A DNA stretch of 64,000 bases from Littorina saxatilis (taxonomy: Eukaryota; Mollusca; Gastropoda; Littorinimorpha; Littorinidae). How positions within the stretch are numbered: the stretch's first letter is position 1; each line of letters opens with the position of its first letter. Positions 43,818 through 57,300 of the stretch are shown here, piece after piece. Below the pieces are notes generated by a model that did no database searches, was not told where the DNA came from, and saw only the letters and a program-made list of their open reading frames with translations. Location of the stretch: positions 59,401,943 through 59,465,942 of the forward strand of contig NC_090249.1 in NCBI RefSeq assembly GCF_037325665.1. Reading direction: 5' to 3'. The position numbers and the translations under genes were made by a program.

Positions 43818-44138
43818 ATTAAATGGGGTAACACTCCATACAAATTACTTGATATGTGCAGCATTCCCAGTTATTACTACTGTCCAATTCCTCGTTCATA
43901 TAGACTGTGAGTTTGTGACAAAAATTGCTGAACAATAAAGTCGTGACACGCGATCACAACCCGAACAAATCATGCCGACTGCAGTAGGTCAAGATCTAAA
44001 TCTAAAGTAACTGTAAAAATCAGACCAAAATATTAAAGATAGAGTTAGGGGACACATGACTAACAGGTTTCAAAGAACAAAATGAAAGAATGTCAAACGT
44101 ACAAAACACTCAACAGACACACACCAAGACCAAACGTA

Positions 44139-44400
44139 CCTTCTTTTTGGGAATAAAGTTTGCGCTGACTGGGCTTTCCGGTAGTACTCTTGTACGTTGA
44201 AAACAACAAAAATTTGCGTGAAAGGACAAAAGGCTTTCTGATGTTCTCAGTAGTCAGTTTATGAAACTTAAAATAAAACAAAAAAGTGTACACAAAAACA
44301 TTACAAAAAATTCTCGCATTACCAATTCTTGCTCAAAGTTCGCTGAAATGGGACATCCTTCCTCATTGTGAAAATGGATTTTCCATCGGAGTTGTGGTTT
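44139..44400 (-). promoter_or_regulatory. SGTA: possible SGTA first exon and promoter
   Basis: A good donor AAG|GTACGT is read on the minus strand at about 44140. The acceptor before the first coding exon (cut after 42721) requires an upstream non-coding exon, and this is the best candidate seen. Transcription start is not determinable. SREK1 starts 1.2 kb away in the other direction. Confidence 0.3.
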
Positions 44401-45036
44401 AGTGGGACAAAATTCGAGACGACGCTGGCCAAGTTGACGGATTATTGCAAGAGTCGAATTTGAATGATTCTGAAATAATTGTAAGCATACGATAGTTTTG
44501 TTTTTTTGCCCCCGACAGGCTGTTAAAGCCCACTTTTCGATCTCATCTGATACTCCAAACCTGTGTAATAAAGTAGCTGTAACAGAACGAAAACAATGTG
44601 TTACTGTTGTACTCTCTTTTGTTATAATGATTTAGTTTGTTTAAATCCATCAAAATCACGACACATTGCCATTTACTTTGTCACTCAAATAATTATGATA
44701 AATGCAAGAGAGATAGAGAGAGAGAGGGGGGACGAGGGGTTGAGTGAGTGGATGGAATCGGGGGTTACCCGGCGCCAACCGACCTGAAGCTAATTTACAT
44801 CTAATATAATTTTAATTTTTCATAATTTTTTGCGGTTTCTGTGTTTGTTGGCTGTGTTTGTAGCACATTCTCTTTAAAGAAAAGTTACAGATCCCAGAAT
44901 CTTTTGCATTCTCAAAGACATGCATGGAAATGTCTCTTGTATTACATTTGAATTGCATGTTCCTCCAAGTTGACCTTTCTGTCTTTCTTTTGTTTTGGTC
45001 CAGCGCAACAGACCTGTGTTAGCATGTCATGTAAAT

Positions 45037-45103
<67 letters not shown>
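45037..45103. repeat. (CAA)n microsatellite
   Basis: About 22 CAA units in the presumed SREK1 upstream region. Confidence 0.95.
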
Positions 45104-45366
45104 CTGAACAGAAATATTTCGGACTAGAAAGATGATGAATTGATCAATGCCCAAAAGGCGGAGGACGATAAATCTTAGTAAACAAAACTATAGCCTCGTT
45201 GTGGTATTGCCGACGGTAGCAATCTTCCGGTTTTTGGCGTGTGTTGTACGTTTTGCAGACTGAGCAAACCCACTTGTTTTTTTCTTGCATGTTTGTTACT
45301 ACAGAAAACGATCCAGTGTAGCATTGAATGATTGGCCAATAACAAGAAGGACATCTTGCATTGACG

Positions 45367-48300
45367 ATGTCAAAGCTGGATACCCGTGTGATCCAGGTCA
45401 CAAATGTTGCTCCGACAACGTCCAAGGAGCAGCTGAAAACGCTGTTCCAGTTTATTGGGCGGATTCGAGAAATAAAAGTTTTTCCGCCTGAGTAAGTATG
45501 AGTCTGCGACTATCATTTGTGCTTTTTCCTCAGTATTGTCTTATAATGTCTCTGAAATGCTTCTGTGAGATTTCTAGGACTGTCTGATTTTTTTTCTCTC
45601 GAAATTTCAACGCATGCTCAGCCTAGTCGACTGAAGTAGGACTGCTGATGCTTTAGCATAAAAACTATTAATTATTAATGAATTTAATCTTACCATTATG
45701 TGTAAGGACGTGTAAGCTATAGATAAAGCTTCCTGTCTGCTATATATATAATAATCATCTTGCTTTTATCAAGTGAGTACTGCAATTTGCAAATAATTTT
45801 AATAAAGATAAAAGTGAAATTGAGTGATAGATCTATATACAAATTGAGAAGGTACCAAATCCAACAACAATCATGCATAGGAATAGGATTGATTGTACAC
45901 TTATAATATATTGTGAGTCACATACTTGAAGAAGACTTTGTGCCTAACAGTAACACTTAAACAGAGAAAACAAAGGTCTTAAAGGGGAGGAAGTCTTAAA
46001 TTGGGGGGGTCTTAAAAGGTGGGTTCCACTGTATTGAGTATTGCTGTGTGTATTGACAGGGGTTCCGACCAACAGGTGGCGGCCAAAGTATGCTACATCG
46101 AGTTCGACGACTCCACCTCGGCTGGGGTGTCTCTCCATCTGACCAACACTGTCTTCATCGACAGAGCGCTCATCGTCGTTCCTGTTATGGATGGTAAGCA
46201 GTTGAGATATTATCAATATCAGTATGTGTATGTGTGACTGGATGGTTAGCTGATGATATAGTGTTACTATGTGCCTGTGTGACTGATATGCACACATATG
46301 TGCACTGGTATAGCCATGAGCAGTACAAGTAGTACTAGTAGCCTGCGACTGTATGTGAGTCACTTAATTGTGCAGATGTAGCCAAATAAATTTCTTTTTT
46401 TTGTGTGTGACTTATCATAAGCCAAAGAAAAGTGTCTCATTTGACTTATGTGCCAGCGTTGTGCTGTTCTGTCCAATACAAAGAATACTGAATATCTCAC
46501 CTGTAAGAAATGTGTATGTTCAGGCAAGATCCCTGATGAGATTAGTGAATAAGTCATTAAGTGACCTGTAAGAAATGTGTATGTTCAGGCAAGATCCCTG
46601 ATGAGATTAGTGAAAAACTGACCTGTAAGAAATGTGTATGTTCAGGCAAGATTCCTGATGAGATTAGTGAATAACTGACCTGTAAGAAATGTGTATGTTC
46701 AGGCAAGATTCCTGATGAGATTAGTGAATAACTGACCTGTAAGAAATGTGTGTGTTCAGGCAAGATCCCTGATGAGATTAGTGAAAAACTGACCTGTAAG
46801 AAATGTGTATGTTCAGGCAAGATTCCTGATGAGATTAGTGAATAACTGACCTGTAAGAAATGTGTATGTTCAGGCAAGATTCCTGATGAGATTAGTGAAT
46901 AACTGACCTGTAAGAAATGTGTGTGTTCAGGCAAGATCCCTGATGAGAAAGTAGCCATGCAGTTGACGCCCCAGACAGTGGCCCGCATGGCACCTGGACA
47001 GCCTGCTTGGCCGGCCAATGTCGTCAGCCAGGTCAGTCATCTTTTTCTACAAGCATAACTTGCCAGTGTTGTCCTCGGCAGACCTGTTTACCCTTACTAT
47101 TTTGGAGTAATTCATTACTATGTTTTAGGATTTGGGGAAAAAAATACTCCATTTGAGTCCAGACTACGATTATCAAATGTGCTTCAAATTAGCTTTGTGT
47201 TGCCAATGTTGGCGTTTGTAACCACTGGGTTACTATTTTGGTCATCAGATAACTATTTTTTGACTTGACCATTACTCTTGTCAAGTTTTTGGGGTAAACA
47301 TGTCTGCCTCGGTCATTGATGCATACTTTTTTTTATCCGACGCATTGGTCTGACCCCTGGCTGTTCGACTGTCTGACAGTTTTGACATGTAGGAGGTCTT
47401 CTGACCATCAAGTTTCCTACCAATCTGACAAGGCTTGGACATTAGGACCTATGAATAATAGTGTAATACATGTATATTTTCAATCCAGGTCCGACTGACC
47501 TATTTTCCTTTGATACTGGGGTTCAAGTTTAAGGAGTTAGTAGCCACTGCCAACAGATTGGACTGCTTGGCTATGTGTTCATCACTTTCACTTTGTATGT
47601 TAGAAAAGTACGAAGAATAAATGTATGCAGTAATTGTGTGTGAGTTGGTGTGCACATGATAAATGAGTTTGAGTCCACATATATATATATATATATGCTG
47701 TGTTCAACCACTGTTACCAGTGCAACCTACAAGTTTTCATAGGACAAAAGAACAAAGTTAACAGAGCTATGGTTTGCACAGGGATTTGTCAGAGTTAAAA
47801 CGACGGTTCAAATGGTACGCACTATATATTACTGAAACATTTAATACAGCTGATGCATGCATTAATGAGAATATATTATGAGCTAAATGAAAGAAAATGT
47901 TTTAACAAAAATGATTCGTTCGGAACAGTATATGTGCATTTATAATCAGGTATTTTCTCGTACTTACAGATAAAAGTAAGTAAAGTAATTCTGCATACAA
48001 ACAGAGAAGAATGCAAGGGATGTAACTTGATTTAATCAGTTATCTTAGTTACAGTGGAACTCTCCTTGTAAGACCATCCAATATTCAAAACCTTTTTTTT
48101 TTTTTAAAGATTTTCTGGTCATAACGTCTGTAAGTGTAAATGTACCTCCATTTTAGTTTTAGAACTCCTAGTCCTACCCTTTTAACTAAGACATGATTTT
48201 CTTAGATTTTTTTAAGTCTGTAAAGAGAGGATCCACTGTACTTCTGGCTTTTTCTCTTTCTCGTGACACTTTTTTGACACTGACAGTGAATTTATTTGAA

Positions 48301-51300
48301 GTTTTGTTCTCTGTTGTGTCACTGAGATGTTAGAGTTGTGGGTAAAGTTATGTTAATGCTGTAGTTGAAAAGTTCAGCGTCTGCATTTTCCCATTTTGGT
48401 TTTGGATTTTTCTTCTTATGCGTTCCAGGGTTTTCTGTTTGATTTTGTTCACTAGCCTGCTGCTGTTGTTGTGAAAGGTGTTTTCACCAACACTTGCAGA
48501 CACACACACCCAAATGCACGCACCCACACACATAAACAAACGTATGCACGCACAGGCTGACACACGCGCGCGTATGCATGCACTAACGCCACATGCACAA
48601 CCAAATGTGATGCCTTTGTCAACTTCTGGTAATGGTATGTTGTATGAAATAAAAAGCTCAGCCAAAAGTCAGCTTCTTCTTTGATGTAATATCTCTCCCT
48701 CTTTTATGGCCAAGATATTGTGCAGAAAGGTGACCGAGTAGAGAGAATTGTGGGCTACACATGGATGTCAAAGCGCTTGGCTTTATATTGCAGCTTGAAG
48801 GCTGAACTGGGGCTTAGGGGATTTATAGAAAGCATTGTGTGTTTCTTTCTCTTTAGGTGGCAGGTTCTGGCGGTGGTCAGGTGATATCGACCTACGACCC
48901 TCGATTAAATGCTCTTGGTTTACCGCAGTATCCTCCCTTGCCGGCCAATCTGGATGCGGCAAAAGTGGAGGAGATCCGTCGCACCGTCTACATTGGCAAC
49001 CTTGACCCTAAAACGGTGAGTAGATAGACTGGATGTGCAAATGCACGTGAGTAGATCAACTTGACTTGCTAATAGGCCATGAAGTGCATACTGTTCATTT
49101 GCATGCCAGTTAAAAATGGAGATTTTTGTTTTCTTCCGCGTTTTGGAAGGTAGAGCTTTTGAACCTTGGCTAGGATTTATTCTTTGAGCTTGTTGGCCCT
49201 TACATATATTGTAAAAGTTAGATCGACTTTTCTTGAAAATATTCACAGCTGGGCCCTTCAAACTCAGGATTCACCAAGCCTTTCATGATTCTGGTTTGAT
49301 TCTTTGAAAGTTACGCAAATCTTCATCAGATTTCAAAGTCACTGCTCTGACAGAAACGATGCTGTACAACAGTGCTTGTTATTGGAAATTGCACCCTGCC
49401 ACTGTGATGGAGAGTCTATCAAGGCTTTGCTCTTATAGATTAAAAATAATTTGCAAAAACTGTATCGCAGAATCCCAGAAATATTTATTTCTTTTTTCAG
49501 ACTCCTGACAACCTGATCAGCTTCTTCTCCCAAGCAGGGGAGGTGAAGTACGTGCGAATGGCAGGGGACGGATCCTCCGGGTCGCGTGGTGCCTACCTGG
49601 AGCTGACGGACCAGCGATCCGTTGCCACCTGCCTCGGATACAATGGCATCAACTTCAATGGCAGAACTATCACGTCAGCTCCTTTTCTCTTATTTTATAC
49701 AATATGTTAAGATTGTCTCCGCGACTTTGTCATTACGAGCAGTTTGTCTCAGTGACTTTGTCATTACGAGAAGTCGAAAATTACTTCTAAGGTCTCAGCC
49801 AGACTGTAGTTTTATCCGACTTCATTTACGTGATATACACACGTGTATATTTAGCACATGGATGGTCTCTCTCAGGTGTGTAGAATAAAATACAATAATG
49901 TTGCAAGAGAGATGATGTGAGAAATCAAATTGACCCTTTGGTCATTTACGGGGGACAACTCTCATTCAAGTTGTTAACACAGCTCCTATTGTTTAGCACA
50001 TCAGCAAACATAGTTTTTATCAGGCGTTTTTTGAAATATATTAGCTGCGTAAGACAAGTGTGCACACAACAGTTGTAGGCACGCTCAGTTTCATCATCCC
50101 CATTCCAGGTATGAGAATCTTCCTCCTGTTAGAGGAATTCCTCCAAGTGTTCATGTTGGATATTCCCCCCGCGGGTTTGGGGGAAGAATTTACCCGATGC
50201 TCCCCAGCATGTCGTAAGAGGCGACTAACGGATTCTGTTTCTCTTTTTACCCTTGTTAAGTGTTTCTTGTATAGAATATAGTCAATTTTTGTAAAGATTT
50301 TAGTCAAGCAGTATGTAAGAAATGTTAAGTCCTTTGTATTGGAAACTTGCATTCTCCCAGTAAGGTAATATAGTGTACTACGTTGCAAGCCCCTGGAGCT
50401 AATTTTTGATTTGTGCTTTTGTGAACAAGAAACAATTGACAAGTGGCTCTATCCCATCTCCCCCCTTTCCCCGTCGCGATATAACCTTCGTGGTTGAAAA
50501 CGACGTTAAACACCAAATAAAGAAAGATGTTAGATATGGAAAATCAACATTAAATTGATTTTGAAGCTGTGAGCAATTTTCCTCAGGTGTATATCAATTT
50601 ACTTTCTTCTCTTACATGAGGGTTAAGTGCATACGACATGTGCAACAGGAGGAAAATGGCTTGTTCATTTCAGTGCTTGTTTTTTAAAATTATTCTCTGA
50701 GGTGCCTATTCTCTGAGGTGCCAGAAGACGTGTTTGGCATAACTCTAACTTAGTCTCGTTGCACATATCGTATTCTTTTAGATCGCTTATGTCCCTTTGT
50801 TTCTTTGGTCTTGTAAGGAAGAAAAACTAATAAAATCTTCTACATTTTGTTGACTCACATGCGAAGCAAAAGTGAGTCTATGTACTCACCCGAGTCGTCC
50901 GGACGTCCGGACGTCCGTCCGGAAAACTTTAACGTTGGATATTTCTTGGACACTATTCAGTCTATCAGTACCAAATTTGGCAAGATGTTGTATGATGACA
51001 AGGCCCCAAAAAGCATACATAGCATCTTGACCTTGCTTCAAGGTCAAGGTCGCAGGGACCATAAATGTTGCCTAAAAAACAGCTATTTTTCACATTTTTC
51101 CCATTTTCTCTGAAGTTTTTGAGATTCAATACCTCACCTATATATGATATATAGGGCAAAGTAAGCCCCATCTTTTGATACCAGTTTGGTTTACCTTGCT
51201 TCAAGGTCAAGGTCACAGGAGCTCTTCAAAGTTGGATTGTATACATATTTTGAAGTGACCTTGACCCTGAACTATGGAAGATAACTGTTTGAAACTTAAA

Positions 51301-54300
51301 AATTATGTGGGGCACATGTTATGCTTTCATCATGAGACACATTTGGTCACATATGATCAAGGTCAAGGTCACTTTGACCCTTATGAAATGTGACCAAAAT
51401 AAGGTAGTGAACCACTAAAAGTGACCATATCTCATGGTAGAAAGAGCCAATAAGCACCATTGTACTTCCTATGTCTTGAATTAACAACTTTGTGTTGCAT
51501 GACCTTGGATGACCTTGACCTTGGGTCACATGTATTTTGGTAGGAAAAATGTGTAAAGCATGTGAGTCGTATGGGCTTTGCCCTTCTTGTTTTATTTTGG
51601 ATTTTACACAAATCAGATTACCTCCTTTTTTGACAATGTTCTATTCTCATGTGTGCCTGTACATTTTTTCCTTCAGAGTTAGCCATTCCAAGGTGAGCAT
51701 CACCAAGCCCCTGACCAAGTCGCAGGAGGCGTCGCGCCGAGAGGTGGAGGAGGCCATGAAGAAAGTGAAGGAGGCCCAGTCCCTCATCTCCGCTGCTGCT
51801 GGAGGTACAGTAGAACCCCCCTTTATAAGACCGCCAAACATTGGAGAAAGTCAGGTCTTAAAAAGGGGGGAGTCTTAAATATGGGGAGAAATTTACAGAC
51901 GTTATGAACAAAACATTTTAGAAATCAAGGTCCTGGGGGGGGGGGGGGGGGTTCCACTGCCTTTCTTTCAGTTTTGAGTGCAATTTATTTCCATTTATTG
52001 TCCTCTTGCAAGCCCCCCGCCCCCTCCCTCCTTACCTGTTAAGATCTAAACAAAACAAAATCTCAGAGAAATTGGGTCTCAAAAGAGGAGTTTTAAAGTG
52101 GAGGTTAATTTCCAGAGTTCATGAAGAGAAAATGTGAAGAAACTGCTTCTGAAAACTGAGGAAGTCTTACACTGAAGAGTTTAAGGAGAGTAGCATGGGA
52201 TCTGTGTCACATTAACTTAATTTTCATAATTTTCTGTTTTGTCTCTTCGTTTGGCGCCTAGGAAGTGTGTATGCGATTTCAGAGAGAAGCCGTTCAAGAT
52301 CAAGGTCACGCCGAAGATCTCGGTCCAGAGGCTTCAGCCGTTCAAGGTCGCGCTCCAGGAGACGTTCAAGATCTCGTTCGAAAGGGCGTCGCCGTCGCAC
52401 CAGGTCACGCTCTCGAGGAAGAAAGTCAAGGTCGCCACGTCGCGTTCGACGATCAAGAACTCGCTCGCCAAGGCGTCGCCGGTCCAGATCTAGGTGAGGA
52501 AAATGTATTTTTTCTCTTGTTTTGCAATGTTGGCTCTGAAACTTCTAAACCACCGCGTGTGCTGCCCAATAGATGTTTTCCAGAAATAACTCTGTCATGA
52601 TTTTTAAGTAGTGTGGCAGAGTAGCCCTTTTACTGAGCCAAGCTTTTCAAAGCAAGGTGAAGCAACCAGCAGACTACTGGCTGGCTATAACCTGCTGTTC
52701 GTCACGATTGCAGGTTAGAGCCGGCCAATACCTGCTAGCTTTGAAAACCTTGCTCAGTAAAACTAAAAAGGGGCTCTTACTCTGCCACAACGCTTAAAAT
52801 TCTGACAAAGTTATTTCCGAACATTGTCTGTTCCCCATCCCCTCTTGTGGAGAACAAGCACATGCCTGCTCCTCTCATGTCAGTTTGGTTAAGTTTATGC
52901 TGTTTTTGTTGTTCTCAATATAAAGTCATGTCTGTTAAGGCCAACAAAAAAAATTTGTCTGTTTCTGGTCACCCGACCGCCCTAAATTTCGGCGCCGACC
53001 CTAAACTTTTTTTTTCCAAACTCAAATTTTTTTAATTTATTTTTTGGTGGTAAAGGACAGGGTGAGGAAATGAACAACAAAAACGTGTGAAAACGAAAGT
53101 CCGCTGACGATTTGTAAATGTGTTGAGTGTCTTGTCTCTATGTATAGTGAATCCAGTCTCTTTGCGCGATTTTTAAAGTTAGTTTTATTGGTCTACATTT
53201 GGTGTAAAAAAAAAAAAAATAAAAAAAAAATAAAAATCCCTACCTACCGACCCTATTTTTTTTAGCCATATTACCAGAAACAGACAATTTTTTTTTTTGG
53301 CCTAATATAGTCGGTGTCTGCATAGAAAAATACATGTACATTGAGTGGATGTACACGAAGAAAACTGTTGTCTGATGTACATTAGAAGTCTTGTACATTT
53401 CAACACCAAGCTTAAGAAATTCAACTTCAACATATCGGGCAAGGTTAGAAAAGAATTGTAGATAGGTGGCAAGACTGAGACTCGTGAAAAAGCGCTCTCA
53501 ATCTGTTGATTCTCAGCCTGCATATGCAGTGAGAAACAGAATAGCAATGACAACATTGGAAAATATGAAATGGTTGAAGCCAGGTAGCTGCTGAAAGAGC
53601 AGGTAGTTAGACTTAGAGTGAGGAAAATGTTATTAATCAGAGTTAGGTAAATGTTACCAGAACTGGACATATCAGGAGGCTCGAAATGTTCCAATACGGC
53701 GGGACAGAATGATTACTGTGCATTTGGTTACGTTTAGCTCTTATTTACTTCTGTTTTCATGTTTGGGAGTGATTGAGACTTGTACTAGGTTGATACCATA
53801 CAGAGGGGTGTGTCATTTTGTCTGTGTGTAGGTCTGGCATTGTTGTTATACCAGCTCGGGAGTGAGTATGACGCACTACACATTTAAATCCTTTACGCAC
53901 TGCTGAAATAGCGCAAACAGTTTTTATTTTGATTCAAAGCTGTGTCCTTTCTCATTCTTTTTTCTTTTTGTTTCCTTCTTTACCCTGTTCCCAGTCAGTT
54001 TGCTTTGGCGTTGCATGTAAACTTGTACCTCTTTGACCGCAGGTATATAGTAGTTTTAAAGGAATATAATGGACCAAAAAACTCCCTAATGCCCCAAGAG
54101 CTATACAGTTCAGGTTGGGGATTGTAATGAAGTCACCTAACATTGGAAATACCTACAAATAACTGTTTGAACTCTGAGTTATTCACAGTTCAAAGGGCTG
54201 TGTTTGGGTCATGTTTTGAGAATTGATTTCTCCACTTCGCCTTCGTTCCGCCTTCGTTCCGCCGCTGTCTTTCTTTTGATTTTTGCCGTATTCTTCGCTC

Positions 54301-57300
54301 CTGTGGGAAGTTCGTATTTCTCATGCTGTTGCGAAAGGTACATGGTTGAACTCGCCCAAAGATACAGACTTCTATTTGAGGGTTCGACACAGTGTGTATT
54401 CTCCAACGTACAGTGTGTTTGTTTACGCTGTGTAATGCTATGTAACACCGTCCATCGTAGAATGAGCATGGCCTGGCAAGATTTCAGATTTAAATTCCGG
54501 AATCCAACAGTTTTCAGCTGTATTGGAAAAGCATACCTACTAGCAATGATCAAGATGCGTAGACGAATGGAAGTTGGGACGTGCAACTGTTTGCGGATTA
54601 TAATTAAAATTCATGAAATAATTAGCATGGAGCTAATGCAGACCTGGGAACCCATACGATTTTGCCGTATTTTGTACGCATGATTGTCGAGAATACGCTC
54701 AGTACGGTCAGTGGGAAAAAAATACGACGAGAAAAATTCCTGGACTACTTTTCTTCACAAGCCCAACCTGAAGCCGATCCAGTATTTTGGCACATGATTA
54801 CGTCACTTTATTAGCCGCTGTCAATAAAAATATAATCGGATCTTGTCAATCAAACCAGACAAACGAAAGTACGGTATTTGGCGAAATCGGCTCTGAGAAT
54901 AAACAAGTGAAACAAAGAAGAAGAGTGAAAAAGTTTGAAGAAAAATATCACACACGCACACACACACACAATTTCTAACCAACACACACATGTAGTCCCG
55001 CCCGGAATAAGCTTTTTGGGGATGATTTACGACTTTTGCGCACATTTCGAGCAGACGAAAACACAACATGGCGGCTCTTGCTCCTCCAACTATCGCGAGA
55101 CACAAACAAAACGAAATCTCGCGCGCGCGAGATCCTGATACATCCGGTGTTTCTCTGTACGCTTGTCACGACGACTTGTTGACAAACGAAGATTCGCGAA
55201 CGAAAGAGAAAAGCGCCGAGTCTTGAGTAGAGAGCTAATAAAGTACCGGTAATCGCTAATTGAGCGAAATGAAAATCCGCGGCGACTTCCATTAGGTGAA
55301 TGCTATTCAAGTTTAGGTAACGTTTTAGCCGCATCTTTTTATAAGCCGCAATGCGATTTTTTTTTTTTAAAGTCGCGGCTTGTAGTCCGTCAAATACGGT
55401 ACAGTTTTTGTCATTAAAAATTGAAAAAAGCATTTGTTTTAAATGTATAGGTAAACTTAATTAACGGTGTGACGGGGCATACTTTTCGCTTGAGGCATGT
55501 TTTAATCATGGATGTGCAAACGCTGTGTGGAGTACGCTCATTTTTTTGAAAATACACCAAGTTTGTTTGAGAATACTCAAAGTGCAAAACAGGGGTTCCC
55601 AGGTCTGCTAATGATTGAAGGTGTGTCTAAATAGGCAATATCCATGAATAGGTCTGTAGGGTTTGTAAAGGGAAACATTGTAAGGCTGGTGGAGGATTCT
55701 TTTTTCTTTCATTGGTTAGGTTCCTAATATACGTGAATAGCTGACGACAACTTTCTGTTACCCTCTTGTGTACATGCATTTGCTTATCTTTGATGTGATT
55801 TAGTTTTTGTTGTTTTTCTTTTATCATTTTGCCTTGCTTTTTTTGTGCTGCCCTATTTTGTTTCATCATTTTAAGTGGACTTGAATGAAATTCAAGTTTG
55901 AAACGCATGTACGAGCTTTTTTCTTTACGCTCCAGTGTAGCTGGTCCTACCCAGCTGGGTCTGTTTTAAACAGGAAAGCAGAAAGAAAAGGGAAAAAAAA
56001 GGGGGGGGGGATTTTTTGTTTAATTGGTTTTGGGTTTTGTAGTACTAGTAGGCTGCTGTGTAAAAGCAGTACTTATATATGCTCCATCCGTCTACTGGGG
56101 TTTTTCCTTTCATCTTGTAGAACTGCTCACTTGCTTGTAAGGTCTCCCCATTCCCCATCCCCCTCCCTACTCCCCCCCCCCACACACACACCGTCAAAAA
56201 AATATTCAAACTAACAAACAGCATGGAAAGTGTCAAAGGTTGAGCTGGTCAAATTCCTAAAATTGACATTTCCTGAATGGGAGAGCCAGGCCCCTTTTTG
56301 AATGTCATGGTTGGCTTAGGGGAGGTAAGAAATGTTTCTAACTTTGCTGTTGAGTGTTGTGCTAATGAACGAGAGAGAGAGGGTTGTCTGTGTGTTTGTT
56401 GTTTTGTGAGTGTGTGAGTATGAATGCTTGTGTTTTCTTTCTGTTAAGTGTGTTCTGTTTTCAGATGGAAAGGCGCAGGTGAGCATACTCCTCAACGCTA
56501 GTCCTTTTCTGTCAGACTTTATTTTTCTGTTTCATTGCTTTTATTTATTGCTTGTGCAGATTTGATGGGCGAGAACGATTGCTCTTTCTGTGTCCAGGGA
56601 AAGGGTTGAGACTTCTAACAACAGAAATGTTTGCTGAGAAGTTTTTCAGTTGTTTGAGAAAGAGTCAACCTGTACTCTAACAACCAATAGTGTTTCTTAC
56701 TTGGGTATATCAGGGCGGGGATGTAGCTCAGTCGGTAGCGCGCTGGATTTGTATCCAGTTGGCCGCTGTCAGCGTGAGTTCGTCCCCACGTTCGGCGAGA
56801 GATTTATTTCTCAGAGTCAACTTTGTGTGCAGACTCTCCTCGGTGTCCGAACACCCGCGTGTGTACACGCAAGCACAAGACCAAGTGCGCACGAAAAAGA
56901 TCCTGTAATCCATGTCAGAGTTCGGTGGGTTATAGAAACACGAAAATACCCAGCATGCTTCCTCCGAAAGCGGCGTATGGGTGCCTAAATGGCGGGGTAA
57001 AAACGGTCATACACGTAAAAGCCGTGGGAGTTTCAGCCAATGAACGAACAAACAAACAAACTTGGGTATCAGGTTTGATACACATGAGAAAGTACCCAAC
57101 TTGGTGAGAAGGAAGGGCTGGGTCCGATGGAGTGCTTAAAGTTGAGATTTGTTTGAAATTTCAACCAGTTGGACCCAGTGCTTGGGTCCTATCCAGTCAG
57201 GTAATTTCTCATGCACACCTCCCAAGGTTCCCAGTGTATGATCGAAACTGTGAAGAATTTTCAGCCCTTTCTGTTTCTTTCGACAGAATTTTATTTGAAT

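Noticed and set aside
46557-47018. 153-residue antisense frame with a 19-residue repeat
   Set aside because: It is the reverse reading of the 57-bp splice-border array, open only because the period is divisible by three.
56465-56478. 14-nt microexon in SREK1 intron 7 between TTTTCAG and GTGAGC
   Set aside because: It has good splice signals but shifts the frame into exon 8, so it was left out of the gene model.
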